Shown here piece by piece: positions 45,174 through 54,340 of a stretch of DNA of 64,000 nucleotides. A program made the position numbers and the translations under genes. The notes beneath the pieces are model-generated. The model had not been told where the DNA came from and ran no database searches. It saw only the letters and a list, made by a program, of their open reading frames with translations. The DNA lies in NCBI GenBank assembly GCA_947498155.1, contig CANMJD010000004.1, positions 124,001-188,000 on the forward strand, in the 5' to 3' direction. The stretch's first letter is position 1, and the number at the start of each line of letters is the position of its first letter. Source of the DNA: an uncultured Pseudoruegeria sp. (GTDB lineage Bacteria; Pseudomonadota; Alphaproteobacteria; Rhodobacterales; Rhodobacteraceae).

Positions 45174-46274
45174 CTACCCGTGCATTTCCGCATGGGCGGC
45201 TTCGAGCTTTGCCCAATCAAAAACAACACCCGTCCCCGCCGTCAACGGCGCCTGTGCCATGTGGTTTTTGATCTGCAGGGGCTGGGTCGTGTATTGGTCA
45301 ATCGGGAACGAATGCACCTCTATCCAGCCTCCGTTCGGCTGCGACCCGACAAGGCTGACGTGAAGCTCCTGCATGCCATGAGAACAGACCGGAATATTAT
45401 GTTTACGGCTCAGTTCGGCAACCTGTAACCAGCCAGTGATCCCGCCACAGTTGGAGGCATCCGGCTGGATGAACCCCAGATTGGCTTGATCAAATGCATA
45501 TTCAAATTCATGGATCGTATGCAGGTTTTCCCCCATGGCTAGCGGGATGCTGGTCTGTTTGGCAATTTCGCCAAACCCCTTGTAATCATCAGGTATCGTC
45601 GGCTCTTCGAACCAGAGGATGTCAAAAGGTTCAAATGCTTTGGCCGCCTTGATCGCCTCTTCCACGCTCATGGAGTAATTGGCATCAACCATGAATTTCA
45701 CATCCGGCCCGATCAATTCACGAACGGCGCAGATGCGGTCGATGTCTTCCTGAAGTGTGGGCTGGCCGATCTTGATTTTCACCGCGTTAAAGCCGCGCGC
45801 CAGATAGCCTTTTATCGAGTCCAGCAGCTTAGGCAGCGGGAAATTCAGATCAATGCCTCCGGCATAGGCCGGACAGTCCGGCGTCGTACCACCCAGAAAC
45901 TGCCAAAGCGGTTTTCCTGCCGCCTTGCACCGCAAATCCCAGAGCGCAATATCCACGGCCGAGATCGCAAAAGAGGCAATGCCCCCACGTGCGACGTAAT
46001 GTAGGTGCCATTGCATTTCCTCGTAAATCTCTTCCACCGCAACAGCATCTCTGCCAATCAGGAAATTCGCCAGATCATGCTCAATCATAGCCACAATCGC
46101 ACGACCGCCCTTGCCACCGGTATAGGTGTACCCGGTGCCTTCGGAACCATCCGTCAGCGTGATCGTTGCGGTGACCAATTCAAAATGGGTGTGATCCCCA
46201 TGCTTTGCATCCGAGAGCACTTCGGCCAAAGGCACATCAAAGATACGGACGGAAACTTTGGCGATTTCTGCCAT
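45174..46274 (-). CDS. Mandelate racemase/muconate lactonizing family enzyme (acid-sugar dehydratase-like)
   Basis: A 366-residue enolase-superfamily enzyme of the mandelate racemase subgroup. K166-x-K168 (VKIKIG), metal ligands D197, E223 and E249, the D272 and H299 dyad (IQPDAS and CSHG) and E303 are all visible. This set fits proton abstraction and dehydration of sugar acids such as galactonate, fuconate or arabinonate. The substrate is not deducible. It starts one base after the second permease gene and ends the operon. Confidence 0.87.
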   Translation of the reverse strand: MAEIAKVSVRIFDVPLAEVLSDAKHGDHTHFELVTATITLTDGSEGTGYTYTGGKGGRAIVAMIEHDLANFLIGRDAVAVEEIYEEMQWHLHYVARGGIASFAISAVDIALWDLRCKAAGKPLWQFLGGTTPDCPAYAGGIDLNFPLPKLLDSIKGYLARGFNAVKIKIGQPTLQEDIDRICAVRELIGPDVKFMVDANYSMSVEEAIKAAKAFEPFDILWFEEPTIPDDYKGFGEIAKQTSIPLAMGENLHTIHEFEYAFDQANLGFIQPDASNCGGITGWLQVAELSRKHNIPVCSHGMQELHVSLVGSQPNGGWIEVHSFPIDQYTTQPLQIKNHMAQAPLTAGTGVVFDWAKLEAAHAEMHG

Positions 46275-46275
46275 C

Positions 46276-47271
46276 TTAAAGAGTCCCTTTCTTGGCGGAG
46301 TTTGCCACCCTGCTCTGGAATACGATCACTGCAAAAAGGAACCCTCCGCGGATCACCATCTGCCAATAAGCGCTGAGACTAATCTTTCCCAAGCCGTTTT
46401 CAAAGTTCAGAATGTTAAAGACAAGGCCAAGAAGAAGCGCACCTGCAACCGTCGATGCGACCGAACCCATGCCGCCGGTCAACAACGTGCCGCCAACAAC
46501 CACAGATGCGATGGCCGAAAGCTCCCAGCCGACACCTTCCAATGGCTGGCCCGCGCCAAAACCCGAGGCCAGGAACAGTCCTGCCAGTCCAGCACAACCA
46601 CCGCTAAGCACATAAACCAGAACTTTGGCCCGGGTGACATTCAGCCCCATCATCACTGATGCGTCTTCACCCCCCCCAATCGCTAACACCGTGCGTCCAA
46701 GAGATGTTTTTTCTAGCAACACCCAAAGGCCGACCACCACTATTGCGGTAATCACAATGGTCCAAGGCAAAATCCCGAAGGCTTTTTCCATGCCCAGCTT
46801 GGTAAAGTTGGAACCCCAATCGATCGAGATCGTCTGCGCACCGGAAATCACCAATGCGCCGCCTTTAGCCCCCAACATCGTCGCCAACGTGGCAATAAAC
46901 GGCGGAATACGCATGGCTACAACAAAAAAGGCATTTATCCCACCAAGGGCCAACCCAACGATTACAGCCCCCGGCAGGGCAACCTGTATGCCGTAGGGCG
47001 ACAGGTAGGCTGCAATCACCGAGGTAAAAGCGGCGACAGAACCAACCGACAGGTCAATCCCACCCGTCATAATGACAAAGCACATCCCGACAGAGATCAC
47101 GATAAACATCGCGTTATAGTTCAGAAATGACGAGATATTGTAGGCCCCGCCAAAATTATCGTAGCGCATAAGACCAAAACCTATCAGCGCGATAAGAACG
47201 ATCCAGACGCCAAGACTATGGGTGTTACCTTGAATGTATTTTCGTAGATCGAAAGCAGTAGTATCCAGCAT
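46276..47271 (-). CDS. Sugar ABC transporter permease (YjfF-like)
   Basis: A 331-residue inner-membrane permease of the ribose/galactofuranose type with eight to ten helices. Conserved motifs are [13 protein letters not shown] and the cytoplasmic loop near [22 protein letters not shown], which contacts the ATPase. It resembles YjfF, the second permease of the E. coli galactofuranose importer. It forms a heterodimer with the preceding permease. It lies five bases downstream of that gene. Confidence 0.9.
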   Translation of the reverse strand: MLDTTAFDLRKYIQGNTHSLGVWIVLIALIGFGLMRYDNFGGAYNISSFLNYNAMFIVISVGMCFVIMTGGIDLSVGSVAAFTSVIAAYLSPYGIQVALPGAVIVGLALGGINAFFVVAMRIPPFIATLATMLGAKGGALVISGAQTISIDWGSNFTKLGMEKAFGILPWTIVITAIVVVGLWVLLEKTSLGRTVLAIGGGEDASVMMGLNVTRAKVLVYVLSGGCAGLAGLFLASGFGAGQPLEGVGWELSAIASVVVGGTLLTGGMGSVASTVAGALLLGLVFNILNFENGLGKISLSAYWQMVIRGGFLFAVIVFQSRVANSAKKGTL

Positions 47272-47276
47272 CCGTC

Positions 47277-48278
47277 TTACTCCTTCCGAGCCTGCTGGAC
47301 GTAGACCGCCAGCACAATTATGCCTGCTTTGGCGATCAGCGCGACTTCGTCAGCAACGCCATTGGCCAGCAGGGTATATTTTACAAGTTGGATGATCACC
47401 GCGCCGAGGATGGCCCCGAAAATCGGTGCTTTGCCGCCTTGCAAAAGGGTGCCGCCCACAACAGCTGCCGCGATCGCATCCAATTCCATAAGATTGCCAA
47501 TCCGCGCCGCATCCGAGGCTGAATTGATGGCCACGACAATCAGCCCCGCAAGGCCAGACAAGCCAGCACAGATGACGTAAGCGCCGATTTTTACCCGTTT
47601 AACCGGAACACCCGACAGTTCTGCAGCCCGTTCATTCCCGCCCACTGCCAGCAGTTGACGCCCGAATTTCGTATGCGCCATCACCCACCAGACACAGACG
47701 GCAATGATCAGCACCAGATAACCCTGAAACGGAAGGCCAAAGATTTTACCCGTGCCCAGATAGCTAAAGGCCGGATTGTGAAAAGTTTGCAGATTGCCAT
47801 TGGTCAAGACCAAGGCGATGCCGCGCCCAGAAATAAAGAAGATTAACGTTGCCACGATCGGCTGCACATTCAGAATACTGACCATTGCGCCGTTAAAAAC
47901 CCCGCAAGCAAGCGCCACCAGTATCGGCACCCCGATGGACAGGATCAGCCCCAGTTCTGGGTTGGCCAGCGCAAAGTCAGAGGTAAAGATCAGCGGCGCG
48001 AGCGCGCCTGACAGTGCCATGATCGCGCCGACACTTAGATCGATACCTCCGGTGGCAATCACCAAAGTCATGCCGACGGCAACGATTGCAATTGTTGCAA
48101 CTTGGCTGATGTTCACAAACAGGGTCTGCGGATGCAGAAAGTTTGGCGTAAACAGCAAATTGAACAACAGGATCACCGCTAAAGCGATCAAACCACCGTG
48201 ACGTGACAGCTGGCTCCAATCCATGCGGGTTAGCGCATTTTGCGATGTTGCAAATGCGGATTTATTTTGCGTATTCAT
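47277..48278 (-). CDS. Sugar ABC transporter permease (YtfT-like)
   Basis: A 333-residue inner-membrane permease with [18 protein letters not shown] and the ATPase-coupling segment LDAIAAAVVGGTLLQGG. It is paralogous to the next permease. The ATG overlaps the ATPase stop by four bases. Its place between ATPase and second permease matches the ytfQ-ytfR-ytfT-yjfF order. Confidence 0.9.
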   Translation of the reverse strand: MNTQNKSAFATSQNALTRMDWSQLSRHGGLIALAVILLFNLLFTPNFLHPQTLFVNISQVATIAIVAVGMTLVIATGGIDLSVGAIMALSGALAPLIFTSDFALANPELGLILSIGVPILVALACGVFNGAMVSILNVQPIVATLIFFISGRGIALVLTNGNLQTFHNPAFSYLGTGKIFGLPFQGYLVLIIAVCVWWVMAHTKFGRQLLAVGGNERAAELSGVPVKRVKIGAYVICAGLSGLAGLIVVAINSASDAARIGNLMELDAIAAAVVGGTLLQGGKAPIFGAILGAVIIQLVKYTLLANGVADEVALIAKAGIIVLAVYVQQARKE

Positions 48279-49801
48279 GCCGCAGACTCCTCGTCGTGAT
48301 GGTGCGCAATCGCAGCAATCAGGCTTTCTTCGGTAATGCCTGGGTTTTCCAACTCTTTGATCGAACGGCCATCACGCAGCACAACAATCCGGTCGGCACC
48401 TTCGACCAATTCTTCGAATTCGGAACTGATCAGCAAAACGCCAAGCCCATTGTCGACGTAAGAGCGAATGATGGATTGAATCTCGAACTTCGCGCCTACA
48501 TCGACACCGCGGGTGGGTTCATCAAGGATCAACACTTCAGGCTCCAACGCCAGCCAGCGCGCCAAGAGCACTTTTTGCTGGTTGCCGCCTGACAATTCAC
48601 GGATCGGCTGTTCCATGCCAGACGTCTTGATGCCCAGCGCCTTTATGAACTTCTCAACCAATTCGGATTCACGTTTGCGATCCAGTTTTCCCAATTTGGT
48701 CAGCTTGGGCAGCAAAGCGAGAGTCATATTCTCACGTACCGACATATGCGGCACGATACCTTCGCGTTTGCGATCTTCGGTCAGAAACCCGATGCCCGCT
48801 GCAATGGCCTCTGCCGGCGTGGATATCTGGCCCTTGCCGAGGTTATCAATCTGACCCGATTTCAAGGTATCCAACCCGAACAACGCACGCGCGGTTTCTG
48901 TGCGCCCCGATCCGAGCAGGCCCCCAAGCCCCACAATTTCGCCTTTGCGAACCGTGACAGACACATCCCTTAACCCGCGTGCGGTGGAAATATGGCTGGC
49001 TTCAAACAATGCACTGCCAGGTTCGGTGGCTTCACCACCGCCCAGAGCGGTCATACCGGCTGCTTCGATTTCTGCTGCGTCACGACCCAGCATTTCAGAA
49101 ATCAGACCCAGTTTGGTGGTCTCTGCAATCACATGTTGCCCGACCGTTTGCCCATCGCGCATGATCGTAACGCGGTCACAGATTTGATAGAGCTCATCTA
49201 GAAAATGCGAGATATACAGCACGGCCACACCGGCCTTCTTAAGCTCGCGTACAACCCCGAACAGAATTTCGATTTCCTGATCATCCAATGAGGACGTCGC
49301 TTCGTCCATAATCACCAGTTGCGCATTGAGCGAGACCGCCCGCGCAATGGCGACAAGCTGCTGGATGGCTGTGGAATAAGAGCCGAGCTGTGCCTTAACA
49401 TCAATGTCGATGCCAAAACGCTCTAGAATTTCGCGCGTGCGTTTATGCGCGGTTTTCCAGTCAATCATGCCCAGACGTGTGCGGGGCTCATAGCCCATCA
49501 TCACGTTTTCGGTCACGCTGCGCAGGGGTACAAGGCTCAATTCTTGATAGATCGTGGCGATGCCCGCATCTTGGGCTTCGCGCGGGGTAGAGATCGTCGA
49601 GGGGATGCCCGCGATCATGACCTCTCCGGCGTCTTTCCGGTAGACTCCGGTTAGAATTTTGATGAGTGTGGATTTTCCGGCGCCGTTTTGTCCGATGATG
49701 GCATGGACCTCGCCGGGCGCGATATGCAGGCTGGCATTTTGCAATGCAACCACACCCGCGAACGACTTTTTGATCCCGCTCATTTCGATCAGGTGCTGCA
49801 T
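48275..49801 (-). CDS. Sugar ABC transporter ATP-binding protein, double domain (YtfR/RbsA-like)
   Basis: A 508-residue protein with two fused ABC domains. The first has Walker A GQNGAGKST and MDEATSSLD. The second has the variant GLLGSGRTE, signature LSGGNQQKVLLARWL and Walker B ILDEPTRGVDVG. This is the RbsA/YtfR layout. The ATG at 49801 was chosen because GGACAGGAC lies upstream and it begins the conserved MQHLIEMSGIKKSF. It drives uptake via the two permeases. Confidence 0.93.
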   Translation of the reverse strand: MQHLIEMSGIKKSFAGVVALQNASLHIAPGEVHAIIGQNGAGKSTLIKILTGVYRKDAGEVMIAGIPSTISTPREAQDAGIATIYQELSLVPLRSVTENVMMGYEPRTRLGMIDWKTAHKRTREILERFGIDIDVKAQLGSYSTAIQQLVAIARAVSLNAQLVIMDEATSSLDDQEIEILFGVVRELKKAGVAVLYISHFLDELYQICDRVTIMRDGQTVGQHVIAETTKLGLISEMLGRDAAEIEAAGMTALGGGEATEPGSALFEASHISTARGLRDVSVTVRKGEIVGLGGLLGSGRTETARALFGLDTLKSGQIDNLGKGQISTPAEAIAAGIGFLTEDRKREGIVPHMSVRENMTLALLPKLTKLGKLDRKRESELVEKFIKALGIKTSGMEQPIRELSGGNQQKVLLARWLALEPEVLILDEPTRGVDVGAKFEIQSIIRSYVDNGLGVLLISSEFEELVEGADRIVVLRDGRSIKELENPGITEESLIAAIAHHHDEESAA

Positions 49802-49862
49802 GTCCTGTCCGCCTTTTGCTAAAGCGCCGAAGGCCGCGAACGGCCCCCGGCACAGGGAGTGT

Positions 49863-50837
49863 TTAGTATGCTTCGTCGATGTGATCGGCGGCGTTGTCGA
49901 TGGTGAAGACGCGGTCTTCAACTTTGACCCAACCCGGGATCTCTTCGCCAGCGGCATACCGCTTCATCACGTCACAAGCCAAAGGACCAAAGAAAGGCGA
50001 GCTTTCAACAGTCACACCCATTTTGCCATCGATGATGGCCTGCAGCGCATCGCGCGTGCCGTCAATGGAAACGATGGTGATGTCTTCGCCCGGTTTACGA
50101 CCGGCCAGCTCCAGCGCTTGGATCGCACCAATCGCCATTTCATCGTTATGGGCGTAAACAACGTTTACTTCAGGGTGGGCTTGCAGCAGTGTTTCCATAA
50201 CCTGACGGCCCATATCACGGGCAAAGTCACCGGTCTGGGACGCAACGATTTCAAAACGGTCGTCTTGCAGGATTTTGTCGTCAAAACCCTTTTTACGATC
50301 GTTTGCAGGCGAAGACCCTGTCGTGCCTTCCAGCTCTACAATGATGCCTTTGTCACCGGAAAAGTTGGCACTCAACCAATCCGCAGCGCGTTCACCTTGT
50401 TCAATGAAGTCAGACCCAAGGAAAGCCACAAAATGCTCACCAGGCTGGGCGACTGCTTCGTCAACGGAACGGTCAACAAGGAAGGTCGGGATGCCAGCGG
50501 CTTTGGCTTTCATCACGGCAGGAAGCAGCGGCTTTTCTTCGCGTGGCGGCAGGAACAGAACGTCGATGCCTTGGGCAATCATCGAGTCCACATCGGCAAC
50601 CTGTTTCGCCGCAGAACCGGCTGCATCTGTTGCGATCAGCTCCCAGCCGCAGGATTCTGCAGTGTCATGGAAGGATTTGGTTTCCGCAATCCGCCAAGGG
50701 TTGTTGGATTCCATTTGTGCAAAGCCCACACGGTATGTGTCTTTGACTTCGAGTGGCGGGGTTTCCGCCATGGATACACCAGCGCTAAGGCCCATACCCA
50801 ATGCAATCGCTGATCCCAGCAAAATACGACGTTTCAT
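49863..50837 (-). CDS. Sugar ABC transporter substrate-binding protein (YtfQ-like)
   Basis: A 324-residue periplasmic sugar-binding protein: signal peptide residues 1-23 (GVSMA), then a two-lobe type I fold. VGFAQMESNNPWRIAE, IVELEGTTGSSPANDRKKGF, and VVYAHNDEMAIGAIQALELAG follow the galactofuranose-binding YtfQ pattern more closely than RbsB. The ligand may thus be a galactose, arabinose or related furanose, which is inference. GGAGGAACTATT precedes the ATG. It follows the ALDH gene by 59 bases. Confidence 0.9.
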   Translation of the reverse strand: MKRRILLGSAIALGMGLSAGVSMAETPPLEVKDTYRVGFAQMESNNPWRIAETKSFHDTAESCGWELIATDAAGSAAKQVADVDSMIAQGIDVLFLPPREEKPLLPAVMKAKAAGIPTFLVDRSVDEAVAQPGEHFVAFLGSDFIEQGERAADWLSANFSGDKGIIVELEGTTGSSPANDRKKGFDDKILQDDRFEIVASQTGDFARDMGRQVMETLLQAHPEVNVVYAHNDEMAIGAIQALELAGRKPGEDITIVSIDGTRDALQAIIDGKMGVTVESSPFFGPLACDVMKRYAAGEEIPGWVKVEDRVFTIDNAADHIDEAY

Positions 50838-50896
50838 AATAGTTCCTCCAAGTTTCATGTGGCGCGAACCTCCCCGCCACATATTTATCCGGGGTT

Positions 50897-52366
50897 TTAT
50901 GCCCAGTTCAGATACAGGCTCTGCTTGCGCAGATACCCATCGAATCCGTATTTCCCGTCTTCGCCGCCAAGGCCGGATTGGCACCAACCATTGTGAAAGG
51001 CGTGAACCTGTTCGCCATTGGCGCGATTGATGTAGATTTCACCAAAATTCAGCGCATAAGGCGTTTGCAGGATACGACGGTGATTTTCGGTGAAGACATA
51101 GGCGGAAAGGCCAAAATCAGTGTCATTGGCCAGCGCAAGCGCATGGTCGAAATCATTGACGCGAATGGCTGGAACCACAGGGCCAAAAACCTCGTTGCGC
51201 ACGACGGTGGAGTCGTTGTCTTTGACTTCCAGAACCGTTGGCGCGATCCAGTGCCCTTTGGTATATTCGCCATCCGTCAAGGGCCCGCCCTCCAGCAGAA
51301 CTTCGGCGCCTTCGGAGACAGCGGCGCGGACTAGCGAAGCGACTTTGTCGACCTCGGGACCGCTAACCTTGGGGCCCATATCCGGGCTTTGCATCGGGTC
51401 ACCGATTTTTAGCGCGGCTGCTTTTGCAACGAATTTGTCAAGGAATTCATCCGCAATATCCTTGTGCAGATACATGCGTTCGTTACAGGTACAAATCTGG
51501 CCACAGTTGGTAAAACGCGCCGTGATGGCGGCAGCCACAGCCTTGTCGATATCTGCATCTTCGAGCACGATGAATGGTGCTTTGCCACCCAACTCCAGCC
51601 GCAGAACTTTCATCCCTGCCGCACCGGCTTTGAAAATCTCTTGTCCGGCACGGTTGCTGCCGGTCATGGTGATCATCGCGGTCCCAGGGTGCTCTACTAG
51701 AGCCTGCCCGACAACTGGACCACGGCCCGTCACCACATTAAACAAACCCGCCGGAATGCCAGCTGCTTCGGCCAAGGATGCGATAAAAAGCCCCGATAGC
51801 GGAGTGATTTCATGGGCGAGAAGCACAAACCCGTTGCCCGCCACCAAAGCGGGGCCAAGCTTGCGCGTTGCCAAGGCCGCCGGATAGTTCCACGCGGTTA
51901 GGCCAACAACAACGCCATAAGGATGGCGGCGGATGTGGATTTCTTCGTCTACATTATCAGAGACCAGAATATCGCCTTCGATGCGGCGGGCATTGTCGGC
52001 AGCATGGAACAGGAATTCAGCCGTTGCGCCGACCTCACCCCGTGCCTGATCCAGCGGTTTGCCTTGCTCGGCGGTGATCAACTGCGCCAGTTCTTCGGTG
52101 CGGGCGACGATCAACTCTCCGAGCTTACGCACAATCCGGCCACGCTGCACCGCCGGCACCTTTGCCCATGCGGGTTGCGCGATTTTGGCGGCTTCAACCG
52201 CTGCGGCTGCGTCGTCAACACCGCCCAATGGCGTGGTTGCAATGATTTGCTCATTCGCAGGGTTCTCGACTTCAATAACGTCGCTTCCCGCGCCAGCGGT
52301 CCACTGCCCGTTGATGTACATCTGTGCTTTCAGCACGGTACCGGATTGAATATTGAAATCTTTCAC
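50897..52366 (-). CDS. Aldehyde dehydrogenase, lactaldehyde dehydrogenase-like, with altered cofactor motif
   Basis: A 489-residue NAD(P)-dependent aldehyde dehydrogenase resembling E. coli AldA (lactaldehyde/glycolaldehyde). Catalytic residues N160, E258 (ELGGKAP) and C292 (NCGQIC) are intact. The usual VxKPSE segment, whose lysine contacts the NAD ribose, reads VLLAHE with Leu at 183. A GTG start at 52366 with AGAGGTGATC upstream is preferred; ATG at residue 16 (MYINGQW) is the alternative. It is the first gene of the ABC/enolase operon, so it probably oxidises an aldehyde from the imported sugar. Confidence 0.9.
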   Translation of the reverse strand: MKDFNIQSGTVLKAQMYINGQWTAGAGSDVIEVENPANEQIIATTPLGGVDDAAAAVEAAKIAQPAWAKVPAVQRGRIVRKLGELIVARTEELAQLITAEQGKPLDQARGEVGATAEFLFHAADNARRIEGDILVSDNVDEEIHIRRHPYGVVVGLTAWNYPAALATRKLGPALVAGNGFVLLAHEITPLSGLFIASLAEAAGIPAGLFNVVTGRGPVVGQALVEHPGTAMITMTGSNRAGQEIFKAGAAGMKVLRLELGGKAPFIVLEDADIDKAVAAAITARFTNCGQICTCNERMYLHKDIADEFLDKFVAKAAALKIGDPMQSPDMGPKVSGPEVDKVASLVRAAVSEGAEVLLEGGPLTDGEYTKGHWIAPTVLEVKDNDSTVVRNEVFGPVVPAIRVNDFDHALALANDTDFGLSAYVFTENHRRILQTPYALNFGEIYINRANGEQVHAFHNGWCQSGLGGEDGKYGFDGYLRKQSLYLNWA

Positions 52367-52375
52367 GATCACCTC

Positions 52376-52390
52376 TTTGGTCGTACCAAA
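52376..52390. promoter_or_regulatory. GntR/FadR-type palindrome TTTGGT-CGT-ACCAAA
   Basis: A perfect 6-3-6 palindrome containing TGGT-N3-ACCA, the form bound by FadR-subfamily GntR proteins. It lies 9-24 bases upstream of the ALDH start and abuts its Shine-Dalgarno sequence. An FCD-type GntR gene is 2 kb away. Confidence 0.6.
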
Positions 52391-52423
52391 CTTTCTGAAG
52401 TTGTTGACCATACCGATATAATA

Positions 52424-52459
52424 GTCAACATATTTTTCAATTTTCCCAAATATGTTGAC
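52424..52459. promoter_or_regulatory. 36-bp inverted repeat with perfect 12-bp arms
   Basis: GTCAACATATTT (52424-52435) and AAATATGTTGAC (52448-52459) are exact inverted copies with a 12-base AT-rich spacer, in the divergent region between ALDH and the GMC oxidoreductase. A third GTTGAC lies at 52403-52408. It could be an operator or overlap both promoters. Confidence 0.6.
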
Positions 52460-52460
52460 T

Positions 52461-52492
52461 TTTGGTGCTATTTGCAAAATCTTTGGTGCTAT
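52461..52492. repeat. Direct repeat TTTGGTGCTAT, 21-bp period
   Basis: TTTGGTGCTAT occurs at 52461-52471 and 52482-52492, exactly two helical turns apart. Each begins with TTTGGT, the half-site of the palindrome at 52376. Confidence 0.55.
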
Positions 52493-52616
52493 CATAATTG
52501 GAGTGCCCTACCAATAGGCACACCGTCGCAAAGCGGCGATTCGCGGGGAAGCCACTGCCATACGCAAACTGGGCAAAGGCAATTTCCGTGCTTTGAATTT
52601 CTGGAGGAAGAACCCC

Positions 52617-54239
52617 ATGACAACAGAGTATGACTTCATCGTTGCCGGAGGTGGCGCAGCGGGCTGTGTCGCTGCAGCGCGTCTGGTAACCGATGGCGGT
52701 TACAGAGTCCTTTTGCTGGAAGCGGGCTATTCCAACAAACACCCTCTCCTCGATATGCCGCCGGGCATTTTCAAAATGATCAACGGTACAAAATTCATGC
52801 GCTACCATAAAACGGTAGAGCAGGAGCATTTGGGCGGGCGTGTGCATGATATCCCGCAGGGGCACGTATTGGGCGGCGGATCTTCGGTTAATGCGCAGGT
52901 TTATATGCGGGGCCGACCCTCGGACTATAACGCCTGGCATGAAGAGCTGCGCGGCAGCAATGACGGTGTCGATTGGGACTGGCCTGCGGTGCTGCCGCAT
53001 TTTCGAGGTATGGAAGATAACAACCGACTGCAGAATGATCTGCATGGCACCGGTGGACCGCTTCTGGTGTCTGATCCGGGCCATATCGACGGGTTGTCGC
53101 GGCTGTTTGTGCAGGCCGTACAAGGATTGGGAGAGCCGTTTTCACCAGATTTTAACGGTACGGCCCAGCGCGGTGTCGGCTTTTATCAATTCATGAACCG
53201 CCACGGTCGTCGGTCCTCTTCGGCCTATGCCTATATTGAACCGATCAAAGATGACCCGAGATTGACCGTGCGACTTCAAGCCGAAGTGCAGGAAATCATT
53301 CTGGAAAATAACGTGGCAGTTGGCGTCCGTTATTGCGATAAATCCGGTGATCTGCAAACCGCACGGTGCAGCGGCGAAGTGATCCTCTCGGCGGGGTCTT
53401 TGATTACCCCAAAACTATTAATGCAGTCCGGTATCGGCCCCGCGGACCATCTTGCTGAAGTTGGAATCCCTTGCCTGGTAGATCTGAAGGGCGTCGGCGA
53501 AAATCTTGTTGACCATCCTGAGGTTCCCATCACAGCCCGCGTCAAAGGCAAGGGCGGCTATTATAAACAAGGCGACGGTTGGCGGATGCTGCGCAATGGC
53601 TTGCAGTTCAAACTGTTTGGCAGTGGCCCGGTCACTTCGGCCGGTGTAGAGGCCGGTGCCTTTGTGAACCCCACTGATCCCAAGGCCGATCCGACAATTC
53701 AGGCTTTTTGCGTGCCCATAGTCTATGTTGACCGCGACACCCGCCATCTGGTGGACGACGGCTACGGGCTGACGGTCACCACGGTGGTCGTAAAACCGAA
53801 ATCGCGCGGGACAGTCCGGCTGGCGTCCGCCAACCCCAAAGACATGCCGCTGGTGTCTCCGAATTTATTGAAAGACAAAGCCGACATGGATGCGATGGTC
53901 GAGGGGCAGAAGTTCTTTTTGCGTGCCTTCGAAACCAACCCGCTGGCCGATCAAGTCGATAAAGTCATGCTGCCCGAACCCGGAAAACGCAGCGATGATG
54001 ACCTACGCGCCTATTGCCGCCGATTTGTTAAGACCAACTACCATCCGGCAGGCACGGCCAGAATGGGCAAAGACGGCGACCCGATGGCAGTGCTTGATCC
54101 ACGGCTACGCGTGCGCGGCGTTGAAAACCTGCGGATCTGCGATCTGTCGGCTATGCCCGATATCAACGCAGGTAATACCCAAGCCCCTGCGATGATGCTG
54201 GGAGATCGCTGCGCCGATATGATTTTGGGCCGCATTTAA
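52617..54239 (+). CDS. GMC family FAD-dependent oxidoreductase
   Basis: A 540-residue GMC flavoprotein. The FAD-binding dinucleotide motif VAGGGAAGCVAAARL is at the N-terminus, GMC signature 1 is near GHVLGGGSSVNAQVYMRG, and the catalytic His is in TNYHPAGTARMG near the C-terminus with NTQAPAMMLGDRCADMI. The family oxidises alcohols and sugars (choline, glucose, pyranoses). With the divergent ABC/ALDH operon it may oxidise the imported sugar or a derived alcohol. GGAGGAAGAACCCC precedes the ATG. Confidence 0.9.
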   Translation: MTTEYDFIVAGGGAAGCVAAARLVTDGGYRVLLLEAGYSNKHPLLDMPPGIFKMINGTKFMRYHKTVEQEHLGGRVHDIPQGHVLGGGSSVNAQVYMRGRPSDYNAWHEELRGSNDGVDWDWPAVLPHFRGMEDNNRLQNDLHGTGGPLLVSDPGHIDGLSRLFVQAVQGLGEPFSPDFNGTAQRGVGFYQFMNRHGRRSSSAYAYIEPIKDDPRLTVRLQAEVQEIILENNVAVGVRYCDKSGDLQTARCSGEVILSAGSLITPKLLMQSGIGPADHLAEVGIPCLVDLKGVGENLVDHPEVPITARVKGKGGYYKQGDGWRMLRNGLQFKLFGSGPVTSAGVEAGAFVNPTDPKADPTIQAFCVPIVYVDRDTRHLVDDGYGLTVTTVVVKPKSRGTVRLASANPKDMPLVSPNLLKDKADMDAMVEGQKFFLRAFETNPLADQVDKVMLPEPGKRSDDDLRAYCRRFVKTNYHPAGTARMGKDGDPMAVLDPRLRVRGVENLRICDLSAMPDINAGNTQAPAMMLGDRCADMILGRI

Positions 54240-54340
54240 GGCGTTTTCGTCGTCGGAATTTACTCTGTCGATGGAAGTGTTTAGACACACCTTAGGGGGC
54301 AGGCCACGTGTCTGTCCTGTGATACGGAAAGGACATCATA

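Noticed and set aside
49802..49957. N-terminal extension of the ABC ATPase frame
   Set aside because: The extension overlaps the spacer after the binding-protein gene and is not family-like; GGACAGGAC marks the start at 49801.
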